From contig VGZI01000003.1 in NCBI GenBank assembly GCA_016872605.1, forward strand, positions 1 to 64,000: DNA of 64,000 nucleotides. Reading direction: 5' to 3'. The translations under genes and the position numbers were made by a program. The notes under the pieces were generated by a model, which saw nothing but the letters and a program-made list of their open reading frames with translations, ran no database searches and was not told the DNA's origin. This document shows, piece after piece, positions 8,517 through 18,000 of the stretch (within the stretch, counting starts at the first letter, position 1; each line of letters begins with the position of its first letter). This DNA comes from Planctomycetota bacterium. GTDB taxonomy: Bacteria; Planctomycetota; Planctomycetia; Gemmatales; Gemmataceae.

Positions 8517-9914
8517 ATGCAACCGACCAAATGGCTCGAACAGAACGACGCGAGCATCATCGCCGACCTTGGCAAGCTCGTCGGCATCCAAAGCATCTCG
8601 ACCGATGGCGAGCACCAAAAAGAGCTCAGCCACTGCGCGGACGCTACTTGCGAGCTGATGCGGTCCGCCGGCCTGGACAGCGTGACGGTCCTGAAGACGG
8701 GCGACTCCAATCCGTATGCCTACGGCGAATGGCTCGGCGCTCCGGGAAAGCCGACAGTGTTCCTGTACGCTCATCACGATGTGCAGCCGGTCAAGGGATT
8801 CGAGGACGACTGGCATTCGCCCCCCTGGACGCTGACCGAGCGCGACGGCCGACTCTATGGCCGAGGCGCCGCCGACGACAAAGGCGCCATCGTCACGCAA
8901 CTCGGCGCCATCGCCTCGCATCTCAAGACGCGAGGCAAACTTCCCGTCAACATCAAGATGCTCGTCGAGGGCGAGGAAGAAGTCGGCTCCGCGAACCTGC
9001 AAGGCTTCTTCATCGAGAACAAAGATCGCCTAATGTCAGACGTTATCGTTGTGTGCGACACGGAGAACGTCGAGGTTGGCCTGCCGTGCATCACCTACGC
9101 CCTCCGGGGCATCGTCGAGCTGCACGTGGAAGTGCGCACCGCGCAAGCCCCAGTCCATTCGGGCATGGCCGGTGGAGTGCTCCCTGATGCGGCCATCGCG
9201 CTCAACGTCATCCTCTCACGCTTGTATTGGGACCACAAGAAACTCCCCGTGCCGGGACTCTACGATAAGGTCCGCAAGATGACCGCGTCCGAAAAGCGAG
9301 CGGCGAAGAAAGTCGGCGGAGATGAAACGCAATGGCGCAAGGACCAGGGCATCCTCGACGGCGTCGACCTCGCCTTGGAGAAAAACGTTTCGCCCAACGA
9401 GGCGACATGGCGCAAGCCTGCGATCTCCGTCATCGTCCAGGAAGCCAGCTCGATGCGCAACAAGTCGAACCAGGTGCTGCCGTCGGCCCAGGCGTACGTC
9501 AGTTGCCGCATTGTGCCCGATCAGGATCCGGATGAAGTGTACGAGAACATCAAAGCAGTGCTCGTCAAGGATCCACCGTGGAACGTCAAAGTAAACGTGA
9601 AGCCGACCGCCAAACTCAAGTGGTGGATGACCGACCCGACCGGTCCCGCCTTCACGGCGGCACAGAAAGCGCTCAAGAAGGGTTTCGGCGTCAAACCGAT
9701 ACCGATCGGCTGCGGCGGATCGATCGGGTTCGTCGGTCCGCTCGCTGAGCTGTTCGGCGGCGCGCCGGCATTGCTCCTGGGCATCGAGGACCCCTTGAGC
9801 AAAGCCCACGCGCCCAACGAAAGCCTGCACGCCGGCGATTTCCGCAAGCTGACGGCGTCCTTGTCGCACCTCTTCGACCAGCTCGGCGACCTGCCCGACG
9901 GCAAAGTCAAGTGA
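8517..9914 (+). CDS. M20 family metallopeptidase (dipeptidase)
   Basis: A di-zinc M20 peptidase related to carnosinase/CNDP and succinyl-diaminopimelate desuccinylase. Zinc and catalytic motifs occur in the expected order: 'LYAHHDVQP' (about residue 84), 'YGRGAADDKGA', the general base and ligand in 'EGEEEVGS', and the dimerisation domain 'HSGMAGGVLPDA'. The length of 465 residues is typical for the cytosolic dipeptidase group, and there is no signal peptide. It most likely cleaves dipeptides. The ribosome site 'cggag' sits 8-12 bases upstream, just behind the palindrome. Confidence 0.93.
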   Translation: MQPTKWLEQNDASIIADLGKLVGIQSISTDGEHQKELSHCADATCELMRSAGLDSVTVLKTGDSNPYAYGEWLGAPGKPTVFLYAHHDVQPVKGFEDDWHSPPWTLTERDGRLYGRGAADDKGAIVTQLGAIASHLKTRGKLPVNIKMLVEGEEEVGSANLQGFFIENKDRLMSDVIVVCDTENVEVGLPCITYALRGIVELHVEVRTAQAPVHSGMAGGVLPDAAIALNVILSRLYWDHKKLPVPGLYDKVRKMTASEKRAAKKVGGDETQWRKDQGILDGVDLALEKNVSPNEATWRKPAISVIVQEASSMRNKSNQVLPSAQAYVSCRIVPDQDPDEVYENIKAVLVKDPPWNVKVNVKPTAKLKWWMTDPTGPAFTAAQKALKKGFGVKPIPIGCGGSIGFVGPLAELFGGAPALLLGIEDPLSKAHAPNESLHAGDFRKLTASLSHLFDQLGDLPDGKVK

Positions 9915-10207
9915 CGTATGTTCAGCCGGCGTGGGAAGCGCGCCGCGGGCACGGCGCTCAAACATGATCTGTGTCCGCTTCGTTCGATCATGACGCCGTT
10001 TCGACACTATTGGCTTTCGGTTCAATCACCCCGGCGAGCACAAACCCAGAAGCATTGAAAAGAGACAGATAGGTCCATCCCCTAAAACGGGCCAATTTCC
10101 TGCCGGTCGACAAGGCACCATGAAAGCGCCTGTTCGCTGGGCCGACCCAGAGAACTCTTGAGCCAATCCAGGCAGTCACCACAATGGGCATACAGCTCAT
10201 TCGACTA
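9915..10207. other. Gene-poor spacer with an unassigned open frame
   Basis: No supported gene. The minus frame 9988-10254 is open but its N-terminal part runs into the repeat at 10208, and its translation matches nothing I recognise. It may be a decayed gene. Base composition is lower in GC than the flanking genes. Confidence 0.4.
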
Positions 10208-10413
10208 ATTGGACAGCGCCACCCTTTCAACTCGTCCAACACCCTGCAACGCAATTCTTGTCCGTAACTACTTTAGTAAACAGCACGTGCGCGCATTCGT
10301 TGCACGCACACACCCGCACACCCCCCTCCCGAAATGCAACGAAAGCCGGAACCAGTGTGAGCAACGCTCGTCGCAAGCAGGGGAAGCAGGGCTTCAAAAG
10401 TGGCGCTGTCCAA
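10208..10413. mobile_element. MITE-like element with terminal inverted repeats, copy 1
   Basis: About 206 bp bounded by ATTGGACAGCGCCAC on the left and its inverted copy GTGGCGCTGTCCAA on the right. The interior is shared with the copies at 33789-33997 (inverted) and 54249-54458, including 'caccctgcaacgca', 'ctttagtaaa', 'agcacgtgcgcg', an internal inverted repeat ttcgttgca/tgcaacgaa, a C-run and 'gtgagcaacgctcg'. No coding frame is conserved with confidence. The right end abuts an ISL3 transposase remnant. No target-site duplication was evident. Confidence 0.75.
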
Positions 10414-10965
10414 CTAACGCGTGCTGTGTTTCGTCGATGCCCAAGATTTTCAGTTTGAAGAACTCGTAGTCGCGAAAGGCGTACGCTCGGCGTTTCATCA
10501 ACAGGATCTCTGGGTTGCTGCCCTCCTAGCCTCATTTTCCGCACCCCACGCGACGGTTCGGCAGGGGTGCGGAAAATGAGGCTAGGGGCCGGTTGAGTTC
10601 GTGAAGTCGTAGTAGTTCAGGACGCCTTCTTGATGGTGGTCCAGGGTGTCGGCGAACTGCTCTAACATGCGACTCCCTGAATCGCGGGCGCGGGCCAGCC
10701 AATCGCGGAGCATTCGTCGAGCGGTGCGTTTGTTGGGCTGCGTCCAGGTTTGCCGCAGGTCTTCCTTGAGTTAGTGGGCGATGGCCAGCGGTTGATTGAG
10801 CCGCAACGCTTCCCTGAGTCGATCCAAGTCGTTTCGGTGCTCGTCGAGGTTTTCGGGATTCTCGATCACGAGCCAACGGGTGCCCTTGAGGATGCAGCGG
10901 TCATGATCGCTGGTGGCCTGGTGGAACAGTTGACTGCGGAAGGCGCCTAATCTTCGCTGGATTCT
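10414..10965 (-). pseudogene. ISL3-family transposase, degraded C-terminal part
   Basis: The minus-strand translation shows conserved ISL3 words in order: 'DRCILKGTRWLVIENPENL', then 'REALRLNQPLAIAH' followed by a stop codon, 'LKEDLRQTWTQPNKRTARRM', 'NYYDFTNSTG', then 'KRRAYAFRDYEFFKLKILG'. The last block is the usual ISL3 C-terminal signature. The frame has an in-frame stop, the N-terminal half including the start is missing, and the stretch that normally joins STGP to KRRAY is replaced by a 62-bp hairpin (10525-10586). The gene is dead. Confidence 0.8.
10525..10586. repeat. Perfect 23-bp hairpin inside the transposase remnant
   Basis: Arms cctagcctcattttccgcacccc (10525-10547) and its exact inverted copy (10564-10586), with a 16-base loop. 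It interrupts the ISL3 remnant where the family normally has a conserved linker, so it looks inserted. Confidence 0.85.
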
Positions 10966-11014
10966 TGCCCGGGTTGCTCATCAATTTCTGACGCAACTTT
11001 CGAGACAGCAAAAC

Positions 11015-11311
11015 ATGCAGAGTCCAACTACCGCCGAGGGGCTGCCCACGGACCCGTCTGGCATCTGGATTGACTTCGACACCACGCTCGAAACTGGCAT
11101 GCGCGCATTGGCACTTTCCCATGGGCGCTGGCATCGCACCGTGATCGTGGGGACTGATGGCGACTATGCCGAGGTGCATTTCATCGGCTGAGATGCATCC
11201 TGGGACGATGTGATCCTGCGATCCGAGTTGCACGCCGATCCGGCAGCGCCGCCGGACGACGAACTACCCGTGACCGGCCCAGTGGAAACAGGCATAAAAC
11301 CGTCGGAGTAG
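11015..11311 (+). pseudogene. Tudor-knot/chromo-barrel-like small protein interrupted by TGA
   Basis: An open frame from ATG 11015 reads to TGA at 11189-11191, then continues in frame to TAG at 11309. The translation around the stop, 'GRWHRTVIVG', 'YAEVHFIG' [stop] 'DASWDDVILRSEL', matches the chromo-barrel/Tudor-knot pattern (W-H-x-A/T-x-V ... V-H-F/Y-x-G-W-D-x-x-W-D-x-W-V) in which a Trp is expected at the stop. A TGG to TGA change explains it best. The ORF track misses the gene because each part is short. The domain call is by eye. Confidence 0.5.
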
Positions 11312-11339
11312 CTGGGGCCGAAGCCGCCGAGACGCTGCG

Positions 11340-11910
11340 TCAGGATTTGTCCGCAAGTCGGCTGAGCACCGCCTGCCAGATTGCCGTCAGGCCCAGTTTT
11401 GTCGCCCATTGCGGGGGCGTAATCTCGATCCACGACCTGGCCGCTGATGCGCAAGATTCCCGTAATATCTCGCAAATGTTTCTCCGAACCGCCTTCCGCG
11501 TAGTACCACATCTTGCCGAGAATGACATCTTCGGGTCGAGCAGCGAAGCCGCTTCGATCGGCGAGGAGTTGAATGCGCTGGCGGCGCTCCATCTGCACGC
11601 GGCCCCACTCGTCCGCGCGCGGCAAGATCATGTCGATTATGTTGGCGGACGCAGGATGGAGCACGTTGAATTGAAACTGATTCTGAACGGCTTGGCGAAC
11701 GGCATCTTCATGGATGAAGAACTCAGGCGCCGGAAATGCTGCGCAAAAATCGCAAACCCGATCCAGCGGCAAATCGACAACGATGTCGATGTCCTGAGTG
11801 AAGCGGGGTTCGCCGTACGCGGTGCTGGCGAGTGAACCGACAAGCATGTACGGGATCGAAAGGCGTTCAAGCACGTCGATCGTGTAGCGGAGAAGTTCAG
11901 CTTGGTCCAC
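11340..11910 (-). pseudogene. Nucleotidyltransferase (AbiEii/DUF6036-like), C-terminal frameshift
   Basis: The N-terminal part is a minimal nucleotidyltransferase: 'YMLVGSLASTAYGEPRFTQDIDIVVDL' carries the GS...(D)xD motif of toxin-type NTases. The frame is normal through 'KMWYYAEGGSEKHLRDITGILRISG'. After 'VDRDYAP' the expected ending 'QWATKLGLTAIWQAVLSRL' continues in another frame to a stop at 11340, so one frame change occurred near a run of five Cs at about 11413-11420. The ORF track's longer ending to 11164 is therefore spurious. It overlaps the small gene at 11897 by 14 bases and the two look like one module. The frameshift could be real or a sequencing error. Confidence 0.7.
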
Positions 11911-12133
11911 CCGTCAGCCTCCGCAATATTTCGCGACAAACGGCTTCGTCCGACCAATCCGGATGCTGAGACCGAATACGGGCCGAGATCATCGCACGTG
12001 CCGTGCGATGCGCTGCAGTGGCGAGAGCGATTCGCTCGGCAGGGGTCTTTTGCCGCAAGATCGCGGCAACAGCTTCATCAACGACTTCAATTTGACCTGG
12101 GTCAAGACGCCAATTCCCTGGTTCGTGAGTCAT
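11897..12133 (-). CDS. Small antitoxin-like partner of the nucleotidyltransferase
   Basis: A 78-residue, mostly helical, charged protein ('PAERIALATAAHRTARAMISARIRSQHPDWSDEAVCREILRRL'). It precedes the nucleotidyltransferase with a 14-base overlap. The second half, a helix followed by 'IRxxHPDWSDEAVxREILRRL', is a recurring pattern in short proteins encoded just upstream of NTase-type or DUF6036 genes and annotated as antitoxin-like. This role is inferred from position and pattern only. It has no DNA-binding motif I can point to. Confidence 0.6.
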   Translation of the reverse strand: MTHEPGNWRLDPGQIEVVDEAVAAILRQKTPAERIALATAAHRTARAMISARIRSQHPDWSDEAVCREILRRLTGGPS

Positions 12134-12183
12134 TTTGCCATTATATCAATCTATGCTTCCCTACCATCGACTCGAGGTCACCC

Positions 12184-13062
12184 ATGCATTCCTGGCTGTG
12201 CCTGGTCCTGACTGCGTTTTTCGTACCGCTGGCAATCGCACAAGAGTTGCCGCGGAAGAGAGCTCTCATCATCGGCATCGACGGCTGCCGTCCCGACGCG
12301 CTCCTCGCTGCCAAGGCGCCCCATCTGCACGCGCTCATCAAGAACGGCGCCTTCAGCGACAAGGCCCAGACCGGCGACATGACGGCCAGCGGATCCGGAT
12401 GGGGCAGCCTGCTCACCGGCGTCTGGCGCGAGAAGCACGGCGTGCGCGGCAACGACTTTTCGCTCTCCAACTTCACCGAGTTCCCGAATGTATTGGCTCG
12501 CGTTAAGAAAGCCCGGCCCGATGCGTTCGTCGCTTCCGTCGTGCACTGGGAGCCGATCCAGAAGCAGATCGTTCGCAAGGCCGACATCACGGTGGCGTTC
12601 AAGACCGATGCCGAAGTGACCAGAAAAGCGTGCGATATCTTGAAGAATGAGAATCCGGATCTTTTGTTCGTGCACCTCGACGACGTCGACGGCGCGGGGC
12701 ACAAGCATGGTTTCGATCCGAAGCTTCCGAAGTACCTCGAAGCGATCGCCAAGGCGGACAGCCAGGCCGGCGAGATCCTCAAGGCGATGGAGAGCCGACC
12801 GACCTATGCCAAGGAGGATTGGCTTGTCGTCGTCAGCACCGATCACGGTGGGTCCGGCAAAGGGCATGGCCGCGACATCCCGGAGCATCGCACGATTTTC
12901 CTGATCGTCAGCGGCAAGTCGGCGGGACGCGGGACGATCGAGCCGGCGCCGGGCATCGTCGATATCGCCCCAACCGTTCTGCATCATCTCGGCATACGCA
13001 TCGAACCGGACTGGAAGCTGGACGGCAAGGCAGTCGGGCTGACGAAATCTCCGGCCAAGTAA
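12184..13062 (+). CDS. Secreted type I phosphodiesterase / alkaline phosphatase-family protein
   Basis: The start at ATG 12184 gives a clear signal peptide, MHSWLCLVLTAFFVPLAIAQ; the ORF-track start at 11902 would run through the upstream module. The body is a phosphodiesterase/nucleotide-pyrophosphatase fold: 'ALIIGIDGCRPDALLAAKAPHL' with the first metal Asp, 'TASGSGWGSLLTGVWREKHGV' with the Thr/Ser nucleophile position, 'HLDDVDGAGHKHGF' and 'VVSTDHGGSGKGHG' with later metal ligands, and 'VDIAPTVLHHLGI'. At about 292 residues it is compact for the family. The substrate may be a phosphodiester or a sulfate ester; the motifs favour the NPP type. Confidence 0.87.
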   Translation: MHSWLCLVLTAFFVPLAIAQELPRKRALIIGIDGCRPDALLAAKAPHLHALIKNGAFSDKAQTGDMTASGSGWGSLLTGVWREKHGVRGNDFSLSNFTEFPNVLARVKKARPDAFVASVVHWEPIQKQIVRKADITVAFKTDAEVTRKACDILKNENPDLLFVHLDDVDGAGHKHGFDPKLPKYLEAIAKADSQAGEILKAMESRPTYAKEDWLVVVSTDHGGSGKGHGRDIPEHRTIFLIVSGKSAGRGTIEPAPGIVDIAPTVLHHLGIRIEPDWKLDGKAVGLTKSPAK

Positions 13063-13072
13063 CTACTCCCGC

Positions 13073-13097
13073 CCGCCACTTCGAGGCGGGGCTAAAC
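13073..13097. repeat. Half-unit of the 'agccccgcc/ggcggggcta' repeat
   Basis: Short inverted repeat (cgcccgccacttcgaggcggggctaaacg) just upstream of the lactate permease, related to the long repeat at 8438-8500. Confidence 0.5.
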
Positions 13098-13117
13098 GAA
13101 GAGAAACGACTCTCCTG

Positions 13118-15079
13118 ATGGAACCCTACCTGCAACAACTCGATCCGCTGGCGACCTGGCGGATCTTCGGCAGTGAGATTCCGTTCTCCGCCGTCATCTC
13201 GACCATCTTCGCGGCACTACCGGTGCTGGTTTTGTTCTGGCTACTCGTGCCGCAGCGCTGGCTGGCGTCGAACGCCGGAGCGGCGGGCGCGATCGTCGCC
13301 CTGCTCATCGCCATCGGCATCTACGGCATGCCGTGGGACAAGGCGCTCTGGTCGTTCGGTTACGGCGTCGGCTTCGGGCTCTTGCCGGTCGGGTGGACTA
13401 TATTCAACGCGATGTGGCTTTACAACATTACCGTCGAGACCGGACAGTTCGCGATCATCCGGCGTTCGGTGGCCAGCCTGTCGGGCGACGCACGGATTCA
13501 GGCAGTGCTGATCGGCTTTTCGTTCGGCGCGTTTCTCGAAGGGGCGGCGGGCGGCGGCACGCCAGTCGCCATCTGCGGCGCCATCATGGTCGGTCTCGGC
13601 TTCGATCCCTTTTTGGCGGCGGTCCTGTGCCTGATCGCCAACACATCGCCGGTCGCCTACGGCGGCCTCGGTACGCCGATCCTCGTCTTGAGCGATGTCA
13701 CCGGCATCGACGGCGGCGTCCTGAGCACCATGGCCGGACACCAACTGCCGATCATGTCGCTCATCATTCCGGCGTACATGGTCAAATGCATGTGCACCTG
13801 GCGCCAGACGCTTGCGGTCTGGCCGGCGCTTCTCGTGTCGGGCGGATCGTTCGCCGCCTTTCAGTTCGTTTTCGCGACGATCCACAACTATTATCCGGGC
13901 GTCGTCCTTTATCCGATGACCGACATCGGCGGCGGCATTTTTTCCCTCGTCGTGACGGCGATCTTCTTGCAGTTCTGGAAGCCGGCGGAGGAATGGCATT
14001 TCACGACCCCCGTCGACGCGCCCGCGGCCGAGGCCCCGGCAACCGCAATCGCCACCGGCGAACCGACGGCGACCGCGCCGACCCCCGCTACGCCGTCCGT
14101 CGCGCTCGATCCCGACGACCCTCACGCCGCCGAGGCCAAGGCCATGATGGGCGGCGAATCCGCTCAGGCGGCGGAGAATGAAAAAGTGCCGCTCACCTTC
14201 GGCAACGTCACGCTGGCCTGGACCCCCTTTATCCTCATGTCCGTGTTGCTCATGCTCACCGGCATCGTCCGCGAAAAGGAAGGCATGCGCGGCAAGCCGA
14301 TCGAGAAGGGCAAACCCGAAAAACACGGGCCGATCCACATTCCAGGAACCGGCATCGAGACCAACTATCTCATCGAGGTCCCGACACTCCATAAGCAGGT
14401 CCAGCGCGAGGAACGCTTGCGGCCCGAACACAACAAGAATGAACTGGAATCGGCCATGTTCAATTTCGCCTGGCTCACCGCGCCGGGGACGGCCGTGTTC
14501 ATGGCGGTCATCCTGTCGATGATTCTCTTGCGAATGTCGGCCGGCCAAATCTGGATCGTGACGCAGCGCACCATCGTGCAGATGAAGATCCCGATCCCGA
14601 CCATTGCCTTCATGCTTGGCCTAAGCTATGTGACGCGCTATGCCGGCATGGACGCAACGCTCGGCATCGCCTTCGCCAACACCGGGGCGCTGTACCCCTT
14701 CTTCGCGGCCATCCTCGGCTGGCTCGGAGTTTTCCTCACCGGGACCGATGCGGGCAGCAATGCCCTGTTCGGAAGCCTGCAGAAAATCACCGCGACGGCC
14801 ATCCATACGCCGGATAGCCAAATCGCGGCCACCTTGAGCAGCGTTGAGCAGACGCAGGTGTTGATTTGCACCGCCAATTCCACGGGCGGCGTGATGGGCA
14901 AGATGATTGACGCCCAATCGATTTGCGTCGCCACCGCCGCCACGCATCAACTCGGCAAGGAAGCAGACATCTTCAAGGCCGTCATCTGGCATTCGATCAT
15001 ACTGGCCGCCATCATCGGCGTGATGACGCTCATGCAAGCGTACCTGTACCCGTTTACGCTGATGGTTCCGTCACCGTAG
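13118..15079 (+). CDS. lldP: L-lactate permease (LctP/LldP family)
   Basis: A multi-pass inner-membrane lactate/glycolate:proton symporter. The family core is evident: 'AVLIGFSFGAFLEGAAGGGTPVAICGAIMVGLGFDP', 'IANTSPVAYGGLGTPI', and near the C-terminus 'FLTGTDAGSNALFGSLQKITA' and 'ANSTGGVMGKMIDAQSICVA'. At 653 residues it is about 100 longer than E. coli LldP. The extra length is hydrophilic, mainly an Ala/Pro/Thr-rich stretch around residues 300-350 and a charged loop around 385-440. The last 26 bases overlap the 3' end of the convergent RND gene. No lactate dehydrogenase lies nearby. Confidence 0.93.
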   Translation: MEPYLQQLDPLATWRIFGSEIPFSAVISTIFAALPVLVLFWLLVPQRWLASNAGAAGAIVALLIAIGIYGMPWDKALWSFGYGVGFGLLPVGWTIFNAMWLYNITVETGQFAIIRRSVASLSGDARIQAVLIGFSFGAFLEGAAGGGTPVAICGAIMVGLGFDPFLAAVLCLIANTSPVAYGGLGTPILVLSDVTGIDGGVLSTMAGHQLPIMSLIIPAYMVKCMCTWRQTLAVWPALLVSGGSFAAFQFVFATIHNYYPGVVLYPMTDIGGGIFSLVVTAIFLQFWKPAEEWHFTTPVDAPAAEAPATAIATGEPTATAPTPATPSVALDPDDPHAAEAKAMMGGESAQAAENEKVPLTFGNVTLAWTPFILMSVLLMLTGIVREKEGMRGKPIEKGKPEKHGPIHIPGTGIETNYLIEVPTLHKQVQREERLRPEHNKNELESAMFNFAWLTAPGTAVFMAVILSMILLRMSAGQIWIVTQRTIVQMKIPIPTIAFMLGLSYVTRYAGMDATLGIAFANTGALYPFFAAILGWLGVFLTGTDAGSNALFGSLQKITATAIHTPDSQIAATLSSVEQTQVLICTANSTGGVMGKMIDAQSICVATAATHQLGKEADIFKAVIWHSIILAAIIGVMTLMQAYLYPFTLMVPSP

Positions 15080-18000
15080 CCGCGGCAGCGTCGGCAGCGG
15101 GCGGCAGCTCCTTGTCAGGTGCCTTCTTGCTGTCGTGTACGACGAGCGAATACAAACATGGCACGACCATGAGCGTAGTGACCAGGCCCGCGAGCAAGCC
15201 GCCGATCACCGCCCGGCCCAACGGCGCGTTGGCTTCGCTGCCTCGGCCTATCGCCAGGGCCATCGGCAATAGCGCGAAGAACGCCGCCAGCGCCGTCATC
15301 ACGACCGGCCGCACGCGCACGCTGGCCGCCTTCAGAATCGCCTCCGTTGGCGTCAGTTTCTCTTCATGCCGCAGGTGCTGGGCGAAGTCGACAAGCAGCA
15401 CCGTGTTCGAGACCACGATGCCGACCATGAAGATGATGCCCAGCAGCGACTGCACATTGAGCGCTGTCTTAGTCAGGAACAATACCAGGACAACGCCGAC
15501 CAGGCCGACTGGAACGGCCGACAGGATGACGAGCGGCGTGAGCCAGGATTTGAAGAGCGCCACCATGAGGAAGTAGATCAACAGTGCCGCCAGTACCAAC
15601 CCGATGCCGAGGTTGCGGAACGTCTCCTGCATGCGGGCGTATTCGCCGCTCAAGCGAATTCGGCTGCCGACCATGACTTTCGGTTTTTCCTTCGACCACG
15701 TTGTCGGGTCGAACGTTTTCCATTCGCCATCTTCGAAGGCGCCGTAGCGGTTGAGCATGAAGGCGAGGTCGTCGGCGACCTTGCCCAGATCGCGGCCATG
15801 CACGCCCATCGTGATATCAAGCGTCGTCTGCAGGTTCTTATGGTTGACCTCGGCTGCAACATTGGCGCGTTCGATTGTGGCAACGTTGCGCAGTGGAATC
15901 GAGCGATTCTGGGCCGGGCTGGTGATCAGCATGTCGAGCAGCGTATCAAGCGACTCGATGTCTTCCTCCTTGTACGACACGCCGACGTAGTAAAGGTTGT
16001 TGCTGACCGGGTCGATCCAGAAGTTCTTTTTGTGAAACTGAACGCTGGAATTGACCGCGGCAATGACATTACGCATCACATCGGTTTGCGTGAAGCCCAA
16101 CAAAGCGGCCTTGGCCTGGTCGACATTAATGAAATACTGCGGATAGTCGAGACGCTGAATGATGCGGGCATCGACGACGCCGGGAATCTGGCGAGCCTCG
16201 TTGAGAATCGCCTTGGCGACCGGGAACGTCGTCTTGACGTTTTTGGTCGTGATCTGAATGTTGATCGGACTCGATCTGCCCTCATTCATGGCGGCTCGGA
16301 TCATGCCGCCGGCGTCGAAAGCGAACTCCAGGTCGTTCCAATGCGTGGACCCGGCGAAGCCTTCACGCAGCATGTGAACGTATTCCTGGGCCGAATGGTG
16401 CCGGCGATGTTTGAGCTGCACCTTGACGACGGCATCCATGGGCCCGGAGTTCGGCGTGAAGGCGGCCGACCAGTCGGCCGCCACGCCGATCTCGCTGATC
16501 ACGATCTCCAGGTCGCGCCCGATCGTGGTCTTCACGAATTGTTCGACGGCAGCAACGCGCTGTTCCGTCACCTCGATGCGTGTCCCGGCCTTGCCGCGCA
16601 CGTAGATTTCAAACGCGCCGGCGTCGACTTCCGGGAAAAACTCACGGCGAAGTTGCGTGCCCAGCCCAAGCACCACGAACACGAGGAGCATTGCGGCCAC
16701 CCCCAAGATGGTTCCAGGCCTTTCCATCGCCCAGTTGAGAACGCCGCTGTACCACCCGATCGCTGTATTGATCAGCGATTCCCATTTTTCGAAGAGCTCG
16801 CTGAGCCAGCCTTTCGCCGGCGGAAGCTCGTGTTTGTTGCGATGCCCGTGATCCTCGCCATGAATCGGGCCGCCGGGCGCTGCATGGCCGTACAGCCAGA
16901 GCGAGCACATGGCGGGCACGAAAGTGCAGGACAACAAAAATGCCGCCACCATCGAGAATGTCACGGCCAAGGCCATGGGGCGAAAGAGGAACTTGCCCAA
17001 CCCGGGAATGAACGCCAAAGGTGCGAGCACAAGCAGCGTGCAACATGCCGCGACCAGGGCCGGCATGGCAACCTCGCTGGCGCCATAAAGCGCGGCTTCC
17101 TTCGGATGCGTGCCCAGACCCAGATGCCGGTGCGTGTTCTCCAGGCAAATGATCGCAATATCGATCAATGGGCCGATCGCCAGCGCGAACCCGGCAAGCG
17201 TCATGACGTTCAGCGTATTGTCGGTGAAGTGCAAGCCCGCGACCGCTGCAAATACCGCAATCGGGATCGTCAGCACCGCTATCAATGTCATCCGCCACTC
17301 GCCCAGGAACACCAAAATCACCAATGAGCAGAGGACCGCTCCCAGGATCCCCTCTTCGACGAGGCTTGTGATCGAGTGCCTCACGTAGATCGACTGATCC
17401 ATCACCATCTTGACGTTGATGTCGTCGTACGTCAGCCGCGATTTGATGTCGGGCAGCTCATTGCGCAACGCGCTCACGACGGCCAGCGTACTGGCCCCCG
17501 TTTGACGATAAATCGGTATGTAGACCTGACGCCGGCCATTGACCCGGACGACCGACATCTGCGGCAAGTTGGTGTCGCGCACCTTGGCGACGTCGCGAAG
17601 GTATATCGTCTTGCCGTCCTTGGAGCGCACGGGAATCTCGCCCATCAGATCGACGAGTTCATACATCGAGTTGGATTCGATGGCGTAATCGACTCGGCCG
17701 AGGCGCGCCCCTCCGGTGGGGAGAAAGATGTTGTACTCGTCGATGGCACGGAGCAAATCTTGCGGCGCCAGGTTGCGGGCCTGCATTTTTTCGCGATTCA
17801 TGTAGGCGAGGATGGCACGGGATTTTCCGCCATACATGATCGGCGCATTGACCCCGCGCACCGCCATGGCCATGTTGCGAACTTCAAATCGAGCAACATC
17901 CGCGAGCAGTTCTTCCTTGACCGTTCGGCTATCCAGCGCCAGCAGACAAACGGGGGTGACGCTCGTCGGGTCATAGGGCAAGATAATCGGAGGAAGTGTG

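Noticed and set aside
9988-10254. 88-residue minus ORF next to MITE-like copy 1
   Set aside because: Its N-terminus comes from the repeat, it has no ribosome site and no recognisable domain; kept only as a possible remnant.
11015-11311. Selenocysteine at the in-frame TGA
   Set aside because: No bacterial SECIS hairpin is evident just after the TGA, and the domain pattern calls for Trp, not a redox residue.
11164-11910. 248-residue reading of the nucleotidyltransferase
   Set aside because: The natural C-terminus is in another frame ending at 11340; the extra residues are a frameshifted tail.
15366-17327. 653-residue plus-strand ORF opposite the RND pump gene
   Set aside because: It is an antisense shadow in GC-rich sequence; its translation is low-complexity Arg/His/Asp-rich and the minus strand encodes a clear RND protein over the whole length.
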